The notes under the pieces were generated by a model. It was given only the letters and a program-made list of their open reading frames with translations. It did not search any database and was not told where the DNA came from. Made by a program: the position numbers and the translations under genes. This document shows, piece after piece, positions 24,400 through 37,120 of a stretch of 64,000 nt of DNA. Source of the stretch: Coprinus comatus (Eukaryota; Basidiomycota; Agaricomycetes; Agaricales; Agaricaceae); contig JAWPGT010000036.1 of NCBI GenBank assembly GCA_034638255.1, forward strand, positions 1-64,000, in the 5' to 3' direction. Numbering within the stretch: the stretch's first letter is position 1; each line of letters begins with the position of its first letter.

Positions 24400-24797
24400 G
24401 GTGAAGAGAAGAATGTGGGGAAAGAAATGTAGGTTAGAGTTGGTGATTTATCTATGATCTTGGGATAACTCCTGATTATGGCAATCTGCGGCTGTTGGAT
24501 GAACCCCCTCGTTAGAACGGAGACAACGCGGTCCTTCGGAATTAAACCGGGGAGGAGACTAATCGAAAAGAGGCGGAACGGCTGACTCGGACCAGAGATC
24601 ACCCACCACAGGGTAACTTATTAATAGTTAACCGCCAACCACACACCGAAGCCCGTGAGTAATCCTTCAGCCATATGTAATTTCACCAATGCCGTCCTAC
24701 GGCACATGTCTTCTGCAATCCCCAGCCATGGGGAACATATCTCCTTGCGTTCTGTTCATTTCATGTCACGTGATCAATTGTACAAATACACTGCCGA
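24400..24797. promoter_or_regulatory. Shared divergent promoter region
   Basis: About 400 bp separate the start codons of the acetyl-CoA synthetase (minus) and the DUF2461 gene (plus), so both promoters must lie here. A CCACCACAGGGTAACTT block and the palindrome CACGTG-like TCACGTGA (about 24766-24773) are visible. CACGTG is an E-box type site for bHLH factors; its use here is inferred. Confidence 0.4.
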
Positions 24798-27700
24798 ATG
24801 TTAGTATGTTTGAATTCATCAAGTATGCGCCAGAACTCTTCTCCTTCAAAGCCGAAGCGAAACACTAAACGGAAGGCTGAGGACAAAGCCCTCGATAGCG
24901 ATGCCTTGGACGACTCCGATTCCACTGGGACTCCTATGAAACCCACCAAGAAAAAGACTCGGCAATCCAGGAATGAAAAGTCGGAAGAAGAAGACGATCC
25001 AGAATTGTTGCAAGGCCAAGAGATCATCGGCAGAGTAGCAAAGGCCCCCACAACCGGTCGCGGTATGTCAAATGCCCCAGCCTCCCCAGGGCGAAATCAA
25101 ACTCACTTCCCCATCCAGTACCCCCAGGTCAAATATCTCAGAACACTTTCGATTTCCTACAGAATCTCAAAGACCCTGCGTGTAATGATAGACAATGGTA
25201 AGACTACCCCTATCAATAAATTTTATTCTGACGCGTCAGTAGGTTTAAGCTCCACGGTTCGTGTTCATTACCCTGCGAACTTGCAATGGTCTAACCGTGC
25301 ATCCTGACATCCTAACAAATTCTACTTTTCTTCGGGATCGGCGACGTTCTATCTATCAGAACCTGTTTATCGCTTAGCTGAGAAGGAGTGGAAGGATTTT
25401 ATCGAAGCCTTGACTGATGTTTTGATTGAAGTAGATCCTGAGATTCCACCTCTACCTCCTAAAGACGTCATTCATCGAATATATCGTGACGTCCGTACTT
25501 CTCTTCTCGTCTTCTATCTTGATACTAAAATACACTTTACTCGCAGGTCAGATTCAGTAATGACAAAACTCCATACAAGAAGGGGTTTTCCGCAAGTTTT
25601 TCAAGAAGTGGCAGAAAAGGAATATTTGCAGGGTGTAAGAAAAATAAAAATGATCTTCCATCTTATTCTTAATTGCTGAAATGATACTATTTCAAATAGA
25701 TCATATGTAAGTCAACAACAAACCTTATCTCAATATAAATGAAGTCAACTAACCTTTGACTTCGGCGTCGGCTATATTTAAACAGAGCCAGTAAGTACCG
25801 TCTATCATAGGCATACACACCCATACCCACGCGAACTTCTTTCCCGCTTTATGATCTTTCCCATTGTCTGTCGTGTTTGTGTTATATTGGTTGCTGATTA
25901 ATATATTGTTGTGTAGTAAAACCAGGAAATGAAAGTCTGATAGCAGCCGGCGCTTGGTGTCCTGCAAAAAATGAATTGGATACAATAAGGTACGTATTAC
26001 TTTTCTTGTCTTCTTTTCTGTTTATCTCGCTTGGCCTCTTTTCATTTCCTTCATTTGTTTTTGTCTTTACTTTTTTTTTTTTAAATGTGGAGGTGAGGGG
26101 TATGGTCTGGCAACTTCGTTACCCTAAAGCAGAAAACAGAAACCGATGCCCTATCAAGTTACATTCATTATCCACTCCCGTTCCCATCATACCAAGTTTT
26201 ACTTTTTATCGAATGATCATAATGATCTCATTAATCTAATGGATACTCGTTTACTGATGCTCATTGCCCTATGCCCTATACACATTGATGGTATTTCGGC
26301 TTCGGGCATGTTTTGTTTTCTCGAGTCTTCAAACTCAAACTTGAAGTGATATTTATCGCTTCACTTTCTATATGTCAATCATTGAATGCATGGTGATATG
26401 TACTTTATGTGCTTGTCCTATGTTGCTTGCTAAATTGATGCGGAAACTTCTACCAAATATTTCAAAAGCGTTCTATCTTAATATTTACATTCCACATTTT
26501 TCGTATATTTGGAATTAACACTGATACTATTAACTTCTTTTTTTTTCCAACTCATTATGATAGAGCAAATATCAAACGTAATCCAAGAAGGCTCCGACAA
26601 ATAATCTCATCTAAAGAATTCGAATCTTACTTTGGCGAAGCTAAACCACCACCTTCAAGTACTAAAGATAAGAATAGTAAAGACGAGTCTAAGGTTAAGG
26701 AGAGAAGAAATATATTTGGAATGGATGATGAATTGAAAACTGCACCTAAAGGCGTTGACAAAAATCATCCGTGAGCGTTAATGCCTTTTTGTCTTGTTTT
26801 TTTTTTCTAATTGTTTTTTTATATGTTGTTCCTTGGTCTTGGTCTTGGTCTCTCTCTTGGTATATTGCTATCGGTATCGGTGCGTTGGTATTGGTACTCG
26901 GTTCTCGTGGTGATGTTTCTTCAAATTTGAATCAACATCAACAACTTACAATTCTATGATCTCTACCCACTGAAAATTCCGAAACTTTCTCTGATTGGCG
27001 ATTAACATTTTTTCTGATTCCTTTTTTGCGAATATCTGAAACTCGCGTTTGAACTTGGTGGTTTGCGATTTGTGCGCTTGGGAATTTGTTGATTGGTTGA
27101 ATGGTTAATTTGATGATGGGATGTTGAATGTGGATATGGCGATGTGGATATGATTTTCACGGTCAATAGGATATTGATCTATTGAAATGTCGATCGTTTG
27201 CCGTCGTTCATCAGTAAGTTATCTTCTCTCATTCTTTTTAAACATGTTATTCGACTCTTCTCTTTTTTTCTTTGCTTCCTTGCTTTGACCTTGATATTAG
27301 TTTCGTTTTTGTTTTTGTTTTTGTTTTCCAGATGCAGGAAGAGTTTGAGGCTTGGATGTGGATTTTGATATACTCCACATTCAGCTCCGTACTCTGCACT
27401 CCTTTGTGCGTTCCTATATGCGTGTGTGTGTGTATATCGGTTTGTTTTAGGGGATTTTGGATAAGTCCATTGATGTTTCTTTATGAGGGGCTGGTTTTTT
27501 TTTCTATCATCGTTATTGCGAATTGATACTTTATGACATTGACTATTTACTGATACAATTTGGGTGAACGCAAAAACAGATTCTCAGATTCGGAAGTTCT
27601 AGATCCTGGTTTTAAACAAAGTGTAGCTATGGTTGTACGCGTTATGCAACCTTTTGTACATTGGTGAGTTTTAATCCTCTTCCTCCGTTTATTTCCTTCT

Positions 27701-28464
27701 TTTATTTGTTATTGGCTTTATTTTTGCTTGTGCTTGTGCCTTAACTTCATTGTACTTTTTTGTTCTGCGTTTCTGTATTTCTTGTTCCTTTCTTTTCGTC
27801 ATTCGTATTCCTTTTTTTTTTTTCTTGGAAAAGTTGAAAGGAAATCCAAGCGCAATCCCTAATTTTTCGGCGTCATTCCAAATTCAATTCCAATTCCTAT
27901 TCTCAAATTATCTTATGCCTCCGATTTCTGTTCCTGAAGAAGGAAAGAGACTTTCGGAACTCGGCTTCTGGATTCGGGGCCTGGAATCAGAAGTGTTTTA
28001 AAGATTAGCTTGGAAAAGGGGGGTTTCTCATTTCCATTGCTTCTTTCTATTCTCGTTCTCGTTCTCGTTTCCATTCTTGCCCCGTTTCCTTTCTCCTTCC
28101 CCTTTCTAGTTATTATTCCTATTCCCTTTTTTCGTGTTTTGATTTTTCCGTTATTGTTCTTGTTCTGGATGTTTTTACAAAAAGGAATAGCTTTTGAAAA
28201 CAACCGAATAGAATAGAACTGATCATTTGACTGATAATGATTGATCATCTTAATCTTTTTTTCAATAGTTTAAATCATATGATGACTGTCCATGGTGGGG
28301 AAGATTCTGAATCTGAATCTGGGTCTGAATCTGAAACAGGAGGGGAAAATGGAGGTGGAGGTGGGGGCGGAGGTGGGGAAGATATTAATACCGATGCAGA
28401 TGGGGAAGAGGAAGATGCGACGGAAGAAGAAGAAGAAGGGGAAGGTATGGAAGGGGAAAGTTAA
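24798..28464 (+). CDS. DUF2461 (TIGR02453) family protein with long introns
   Basis: Function of the family is unknown. Exons I can support are 24798-25062, 25119-25197, 25243-25256 (only 14 nt), 25360-25490, 25547-25632, a short one near 25699, about 25918-25989, 26564-26770, 27170-27213, 27580-27663 and 28269-28464. The product starts with a Lys-rich, probably nuclear-type tail. The DUF2461 core follows (NTFDFLQNLKDPACNDRQ, FKLHEPVYRLAEKEWKDF, PPKDVIHRIYRDVRFSNDKT, GIFAG, KPGNESLIAAGAWCPAKNE), and an acidic Gly/Glu-rich end closes it. Two junctions (25705 and 26770) are out of phase by one base. Introns of 366-605 bp in the 3' half contrast with the 50-70 bp elsewhere. A second start, 27 bases downstream (24825), is possible. 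Confidence 0.75.
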
Positions 28465-28872
28465 AAATCATACAATAACAATGCTGTAATTGAAGGCGAC
28501 CGGTGACTTGGTTGTATAATGGATTTAAGTTCGTGTATCGTGACTCCTAACTGAGTGCTGCGCATACATGTTCGGATGTTTTGGGGTATCGAGATGGGTT
28601 ACCTTTTTTCATAGTTTACTGGGGTGATCCACTCAAAAGCTGAAATAGTGGGAAATGCTTTGTTTGAGAAGGGTGTAAAAATAAAGGAGAAGTTCGACCT
28701 TCGAGGGATGTGTACAATAGAAATACATGGATCATGTTGTGTTTCAACCCGTTATTTGTTGTAATTATGTTCTGATTCGATAGTCACAGAAGGGAGAATT
28801 GGGATCTACTAGGTACTATGTAGTCCAAGTTGCTACATATGAGACCCCACTTTTTCAATGCTCAACGTTCCA

Positions 28873-30060
28873 CTACTGACGAATATCAACGATAAGACAG
28901 ACATCGTAGTATATATATGATAGTTGTGCTTCATTTCCATAATGTAAATAGGACGAACTTCCCCTAGTATTCGATGATTCCGGATCAACGACCCAGGTCA
29001 ACTGCAGGTCCCGACCTGGGAATTGCTCTTTTGCCCTAGCGTCGGCGTATTCCGACCAAACAATACACCCGTCGTCACGTTCGTCCAAACACATTTGAAT
29101 ATCTGTACTGTCCTCCTACATTTCATCACCAAAGTCGAGCCTTTCTGAACTGACAATGTAGAGGCCCTCGTCAGGAAATAAGTAAACCAAAGCCAAGACG
29201 TTTATGGTATTCCTGAACATTGGGTCTTCAAAGCAACGTTTCGGTGCAGTTTCAAATGGATGTTCAACTTCGATTTCGGAAGGAGCCGATGGTTTCAGGA
29301 TAGCCTTTTCGTTGTCGTAAGAGAGATTATACGTCACAGAGACTCAATTTCCCTCGGTGACTTCGAGGACTTCGTGTTCAACATCACTAAAGAAGGCAAT
29401 ATATGCAATTGAAAGAGATTCTGCATTGGCGAGGAGAGCATTGGAATCGAAAACAAGATCTTTGGATTAGTGACGGAGGACAAGTTTGCCGCCCTTGTAA
29501 TGACCGAGAGTGATGAGAGAGCCAAACATATTCTCTCCACGAGGAGTATCAACATGGGACTTGAAGAAAGAACCGTTTTCCTGTACATTATAGTGAGTTG
29601 TCTGATGAATCAAATACAACGCAATCTCACGTACCACAAACGTTCAATTTGTAAGGTTCGAAGCGGATACTATAACCCAGTCCTCCAAAAGGGAGTAGTC
29701 CACTAACAACTCTACTAACAAGAGGTGAAAGGTCAGGAATAATCGCCGTGGTACATCTTCCTGGCTTTGTGATAGGTTTCATCCAGAACGTCTTCCTGGT
29801 TCCTTGCGAATGTTGCGGGAAGACATGCATTGGTAAGATCTTCAACATCGACGGAGTCCTCCTGATCTGTCCCTAAGTTGATATAATTATGAAGGAGTAA
29901 CAACAAGAGTAGTCAGCGAGGTTCTAGCTCGTAGGGCCTTAGGAATGATAAGGCGTATTTGCATCTTGCCGTTTGCAGAAAGAGAGCGCTCTGTGTCAAA
30001 AAGATTGTGTATACCACTAGCCCATGGCTGTTGAAGGAGAAAGGTAGTGTTTACAGTCAT
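28873..30060 (-). pseudogene. 2-oxoglutarate/Fe(II) oxygenase-like pseudogene (copy A)
   Basis: Translated segments match the two relatives at 57.6-60.2 kb. They are QQPWASGIHNL near the start, NACLPATFARNQEDVLDET (about 29800), FKSHVDTPRGENMFGSL (29560), FDSNALLANAESLSIAY (29440), FFSDVEHEVLEVTEG (29390) and the C-terminal LHYGNEAQLSYIYYDVCLIV. The spacing resembles fungal 2OG-Fe(II) oxygenase-like proteins: the HVDTP segment carries an H-x-D pair and DVEHEV the distal His. In-frame stops break it after YHGDYS, after LVLRH (TAA), and in the EGN-V segment (TGA). The N-terminal half is also out of register. It is clearly not functional. Confidence 0.7.
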
Positions 30061-30839
30061 GGTGCAGTAGTAAAAGGGAACACAACGAAGAGGGGATTGG
30101 GATCGTAGCAAGGAATCCTTTCAAGTTTTATATGTACCAATGTATTACCTCAGGGATAATATGGGTGCCAATGGCCTGTAAGACAGGGACAAGTTTGAGT
30201 CAGTTGTCTGTTTTTGGTCAAGACTAGGGGAAGGTTGTCGTGTATCCAGCGCGTATCTCTATACTATCGTTACCTGGAAGTTCGAAATCACCAGAAGTTC
30301 GGGGCGTCACAAGGGTGACCGTGATAATTTCAACCTCCGCTTGACACTACCGCGTGCGGACGCTCAATGATACATGATGTGCAATCAATACCTCATCAAT
30401 ATTCAATGTCCGACATGGCAAGGCTTCGGCAGGTGTGACAACCCTTCCAAAAAATTTCTTCAAAATAACCACTTTTCTTCCCACATGAACAGTGTAAATA
30501 AGCATACAAGTTTTCAGGCGCAAACTTGCCCCGAGCGAGGAAAACGGGAATTCCGAGCTTGTGGTGATTCCGAACTTCTAAGTAGCGATAGTATCTGTTG
30601 TATATTACTCTCACCTGAGTCATTGAACATGACTGCTTGTACCCGTATTCCATGTATTATGTATTCTCACCTGATTAGCACCCCATGAGATTGAAATCGC
30701 AACCTGTTTGCCACACCTAGATGTGGCGTCCATCAACAATTATAAATTTTTTCTCACGGGGTCCATTGCCATTACGTGTGTTATTCACCCCACCCACCTA
30801 CCTCGAAACATTCAACCTCAGAAACCCGATACGCCGACA

Positions 30840-32264
30840 ATGCTTGGAAATCCTGATATATGGAGAGACATTCTGAGTCACTTCGAAATTAACTTCAAGA
30901 CTGCTCACTCAGATGCGGCGGCTATGAGAATGACATGCTTCATGTATCATTGCTTTCTTCCGACTTCGTTGAGCTGGGTTTAGATGCACTGTGGAGGACC
31001 ATCCACACGCTCCATCCGATTGTCAACATCTTAAATAATAGTGCTCCTAACAATGAAAGTATTCAACACCGACCTCCTGCTTGGGTTCGTCCATTAGGTT
31101 TCAATTCTTGTTCAAATATTGATGCAAGAACAGATATTACGTGGATCAATAGAAGAGCGCTCTATCCATCGCGCAAAGAGCTACCTGTCTCGCATTCGGC
31201 ACTTCTACTTGCGCGTCGATGATGAAAATCCAGAGGAAATATCTTGGGATCTTCTTCTTGCTCGAATTTTGGGGAACAACATTTTTCTGTTACCAAATCT
31301 CAGAAAATTAGGCATCTGGGCCAGAGGGGATGTATTTAGACCCTGCTTGACCCAAATTGACCCAACTTTTACTTCACCTACTTTGGAGCACATATCATAC
31401 AATGATATCTCTTCGCCCATTGTCACACATATCCAACATCTTTTCAAACTCCAATCATCGGTCAGCCTCACCTCTGTTACATTTCGTGGCTCTGTCCTCT
31501 CCGAAGGTCTTGCAAACGAACTTGTTGATGGTTTGAGCTGCCTCGAGAATTTGCAGGCGCTGGAAATGACCTTCTGTAGCCAGGCCCGTCGTTCAGTTTA
31601 TCCTGTCAAGTATCTCCTCTCCCGGCTTCCTCGTCTCAAGTCCCTGTCGCTTGGTCTTGATATTTTCGCCCCATCAAACACAACAACATCTAACAACACG
31701 CCAAATTCTAACTCTAGCTTACAAGAACTCCGACTTCACGGTTCATATAATGCTATATCTTGCCTTCTGAACCAGCTCGCCGCCGCCAATCTTACCACAC
31801 TTACCCTCTCTATACAAAGATTATCTAAAGGAAACTCCTGCCAATCACTGATGGATCAGGCTTCACTAGCCTTTCCATCCACAAAATCGCTATCCCTCCA
31901 TTGTGTCGAACCTTCCAGCCGTCTAGCCTACGAACATCTATCTGCTTTTTTGGCTCATAAACACTTGACGTCTTTCTCCATGTTTTCCGTCCCACATTCA
32001 TTTACTACGAATGATTTCTCCAATTTTACAGTGTCTTGGCCATTCCTAGAGACATTTGAACTATGTTCCCAACTCTCAAGAAACACTTTCCCCCTGCGAA
32101 CTCTTATCGACTTCTCAGCACTGCGATACTTACGTCAACTAACACTTCCGCTAGATTTGCAGAAAGATTCCCTATCTACCTCAACCATCGAGAATACACA
32201 GTTAAATCAAATAAATAACATGTTAGCGGCTACATCTTTATCTGAGTCAAGGTCTCTAGGATAG
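30840..32264 (+). CDS. F-box-like/LRR protein, one-base frameshift in exon 1
   Basis: It is closely related to the intact gene at 41556-43221. Exon 1 (30840-31084) starts MLGNPDIWRDILSHFEIN, the F-box-like region. A conserved intron (31085-31133) is at the same place as in the relative, and exon 2 (31134-32264) encodes the leucine-rich part (RAKSYLSRIRHF onward). Near 30932 one T is missing relative to the relative (TGCTT-CATGTATC). Adding it makes exon 1 a whole number of codons and gives 458 residues. The last ~70 residues of the relative are absent, the frame ending at SLSESRSLG. Either a recently damaged gene or an assembly error in a good one. It would act as an SCF substrate receptor if functional. 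Confidence 0.6.
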
Positions 32265-32561
32265 CGCTTGAACGTCAGGAGCCGGTTCTGTAACAATAAA
32301 ATATGGTGGAGTGATTGTTTTGAGTAATAGCTGGGGTTCTTCGAGGGAAGCATTCGATATTTTAAGAACACTGTCGTCGTCGACGTGATGATGCTTGATG
32401 TGGTCAGTTCATCTAATCACACATCCAACAACAGATGATACAAAAACTGTTTATATGCTATGTGGTAATACCAAACACATCCAAAAACGCATATCAGTGG
32501 TAATACTACAGTTTATTTCTACTTTCCTATATATTCACAATTCATGTCCCACGAGCCACGA

Positions 32562-34198
32562 TCATAGCGCTGGACGATGACAATCTACTAAGTGTTGTAA
32601 ATTATTAACGACTCTACTATGTTCCTTGTCATCCGAATTCGTTTCAATTGAATGAAGCAATGGAAACAATTGAACAAGAGAATACGCCAAAACAGCTTCA
32701 TCTTTACAACTTGGTGATTTGGAAAAATCCGGAATAGTGAATATTCGTAATGGACATGGTCGCCGTCTCGTATTATTCAGATTGATTCTCACATTACCAC
32801 CCTTGACTTTGGTGAGTAATGTAGCTAGATTTGCGAGATTTAGTGGAAGTGATAGTCGATACAAGTGTGGAAGAGTTGAGAAGTTGATAAGTATATCAGG
32901 AGAGAAGAAATTTGATTCTCCATAATACCCTTTATCATATATCTCGAACGTCTCCAAATTGCTCCAAGCCGTGATGAACCTGGCAAGGTCATTTGTGATA
33001 AATGAACAACTGCAATGGGGAGGTATGGAAAAAGAGGTTAAATCCAAATTCAAAAAGCCTGAGATTTCATAGGAAGTCAAATAATCCCACCCCAACGGAG
33101 ATTTGATAGTCAACGATTTTGTTGATGGGAATTTTGATGATACATGACGAAGGAAACGAGGATTTCCACCGGTGAGATCGATGTCACACAAAGTCAGAGT
33201 TGTACAGGTTGTAAGCCTGTTAAGGAATTCATGGATCCCAGTGTGATCGCCTGTAATCTGAAGTTCCTGCAGTTTAGCGAGAGTGAAATCACAAGGGTAC
33301 AGGGGACCGAAGAGGTATGACCCTGAGAATATATCCAAGTTCATTGTGAGGGATGTCAGGTCGCGAAGTTGTGGGAAGAGACAACTGGGGGAACCATAAT
33401 ATTCCCAATTGATCATACTGACAATGACTAGGCTTTGAAGATTTTTGAAGTAAGTCAGAACATGAAAAAGATCTTGAGGCCTGGTGGATCTTCTGTTATC
33501 ACCACAATATGTGATAGAGGTGAGGTTGACTAGGGGATGAGTGTTACAATAATTCAGATGCTGTATGGCAAAGAGTGGTAAAGTATCTGAAGAACCACTA
33601 TAGCTGACGTGTTTCAGTCCTGGGGACATGAAGGTGGAATTAATATAATCCCAACTACTAGTCCTCCAGTTTTCGTCGACGTTAAAATATACGTTCGTGA
33701 GATTTGGTAATAGATACGTCCCATTTGCTAGCGTGCTAGGAAGATGGTGGGATAATGAGATCATGTCATTGAAATTCGTTTCCGTGGTTTTAAATTGAAA
33801 GCATTTGATACGAGATAAGTATCTTTTTGCAACATTGCGATGATCGATAGGCGGCCTGTGTAATACCTAGTACAACATGTCCAAGGACATTAGGCTCCGC
33901 ATTACATACATGATAAATCTAACCAACACGATTGTTATGCACATCATATGATCCTCGAAGATATTTCCTCCTTTGAGTCGCACTCTTTAGAATCTTGACG
34001 ATCGGTTCAAGTGTTTCCATATTTTTCCAAAGCGCATCCAAGCCCAACTCCACATAATCGGAGGAGATCAACGATAGATACAATGGTCCTCCTGTTGATG
34101 ATTTCGTCATCGGTAAGTTCGCGAACTAGTTAGGCCAATGCTGTAGTCGATTTCGAGGTGACTGAGGATCTTTCTCCATATATCAGGATTTCTTAGAT
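32562..34198 (-). pseudogene. F-box-like/LRR pseudogene
   Basis: The leucine-rich half (33764 down to 32562, 400 codons open) is very close to the gene at 41556-43221, for example ANGTYLLPNLTNVYFNVDEN and the C-terminal LRIFTIPDF block. Upstream, the F-box half is recognisable (NPDIWRKILSHLEIDYSIGL near 34180 and DYVELGLDALWKNMETLEP near 34040). It has lost its start codon (ATGCTAGG became ATCTAAG). It gains one base after GLTS and loses one before LYLSL, so a stop falls between. The region upstream of the start also matches the relative, so this is a fairly recent duplicate. It is convergent with the F-box gene at 30840-32264. Confidence 0.7.
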
Positions 34199-35265
34199 TT
34201 TTTGTAGGAGTGTATATCAGGACTTTTGTGTTGGAGAAGTTTTTAAGTGGTGATGGAGCAAGAGAAAGGGGGAGTTGGGTAAAGCAAAAAAAAGTGTTGC
34301 CTCCGTGACTGTAGCAATATTTTACTAAGTATATACATATTTCGGGCTAAGTTTTGCACCAGACCTTCAATCGATCGTATGACGCCATTTTTTGCTACCA
34401 TACATGGTGCGAGCTATGAAAAATCGCAAAAAATGGACCAAATGACTAAGATTTGGAGTGCGAAAGCAAACTGCAGCCAATGCTTGATCAAAGGTACTAA
34501 CCATATGTTTTACCTATATCTCCGTGTGAATCTCCATGTGAAAAAGATGTCATAAAAATTCTCAGTTTTCAATCTCATATTTGAATTTTTTGACGTCGCC
34601 TTTTGAGACTCGGGAAGTTCTTCAATGGAATATCATTATATCAATATCTTCAGCCTCACAAGTACAACAGAAAACGGTATCACTTTCTCTCTGAAGAAGA
34701 AGCCTCTAGTGTCAGACAGTCACTTGGTGCATGGCACGAGTCACGACGGAACCAAATGAGAGGCCTTGCACTTTGCGGGTACACGCGGGATTAGAATTAT
34801 TGACCAGTTTTGGGATGCAGTTTTTTTTTTGGATGTGTACATACACAGTTCCTTCCAGACCCAGGTATTGGCCGCTAGGGTGGAGTCCGCTATATATATC
34901 TTAATTACCGTGAATCGTGATGACGTAGTTTTCCTATTTTAAGATATTCTGCGAGAGAAAGAAAGAGAGAAATAAGGATTCCGTATGAGGACTTTTTTTT
35001 TTAGAGAGAGTGTGTATGTAAGACTGAGAGTTGAAAAGGTATATAAAGTAAGTCTCAAGTAAGACGTTTTTTTTTCTTATTCTTTTCTTCTTTCTCACTC
35101 CCCTCCCGCCCCCTTTTCCTTCCACCTAACTCATACTACAAGTGTCCCTACTACTATCAGAGATCGTTGTACGTTCATCACACACACACTCACATATACA
35201 TATACACATACACAGCACGCATATAACTGATTTATCTTCTAAAGGTTCTTAAGAAAAGAATAAAT
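34199..35265. other. Intergenic region upstream of mannitol dehydrogenase
   Basis: No gene is seen. The proximal 200 bp before 35266 hold pyrimidine-rich tracts (35068-35125) and a CA/ACA(T)-rich stretch (35177-35215), typical of the promoter and leader of strongly expressed fungal genes. A long T-run lies at 34818-34830. Confidence 0.4.
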
Positions 35266-36550
<1,285 letters not shown>

Positions 36551-36692
36551 AGAGTCAGGATAAGAACGAAGTTTCATTGTAATAGTACAGATATGGATTT
36601 GTTTCGTGACATAGCCTTGCGTTTGCGTTCTCGTGCGCCTGGTCTGTTCTTCTTTAGTAGTTTGATGCGGTTTTGCCTTTTTGGATAAGATA

Positions 36693-37073
36693 TTAGACAG
36701 CCGATGTAGGCCAAGGGTCAGTCTCACCCTGTAGTTTTGTGCAGCGGTGGTTAGAAGTGCGGGGAGGAAAACGAATACAAGGCCGAGGAGAGTAAAGAAA
36801 ATACAGTGCATAAGCAGATAGAGTTGTTGAATGAATGAGCCATGGCGTAGGGCGTAGAGGATGTGCAGCTGTGTTGCCATGTGGAGGGAGGAGTGGAGTG
36901 ACCAGTTGTGACGTGTGACGAAATGAGAAATCACATTTGTCTTGATTGAGTTTTGCTATTGAACTTGCCAGCTGGCGCATTAACTCCTCACTCTCCTTTA
37001 TTCCACTTGTCTGCTTCTCTTGGTGAGCGTTTATATTAACATTAATTGCTGTTTCAGCTGTGACACGTACCAA
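36693..37073 (-). CDS. Possible small gene, divergent from the transporter
   Basis: A 126-codon open frame starts MVRVTAETAINVNINAHQ 48 bp from the transporter start codon on the other strand. Its first 50 residues look protein-like, with an amphipathic helix around EELMRQLASSIAKLN. An overlapping second frame (36934 downward) encodes a hydrophobic segment (LLMHCIFFTLLGLVFVFL). So a frame change, by splicing or by a one-base error, could join a cytosolic head to a membrane tail. I recognise no family. It could equally be chance. Confidence 0.25.
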   Translation of the reverse strand: MVRVTAETAINVNINAHQEKQTSGIKESEELMRQLASSIAKLNQDKCDFSFRHTSQLVTPLLPPHGNTAAHPLRPTPWLIHSTTLSAYALYFLYSPRPCIRFPPRTSNHRCTKLQGETDPWPTSAV

Positions 37074-37120
37074 CGTTTAGTGTGTTCTTTGTGACGCTAT
37101 AAAGGTCAAGCGCAGAAGAC

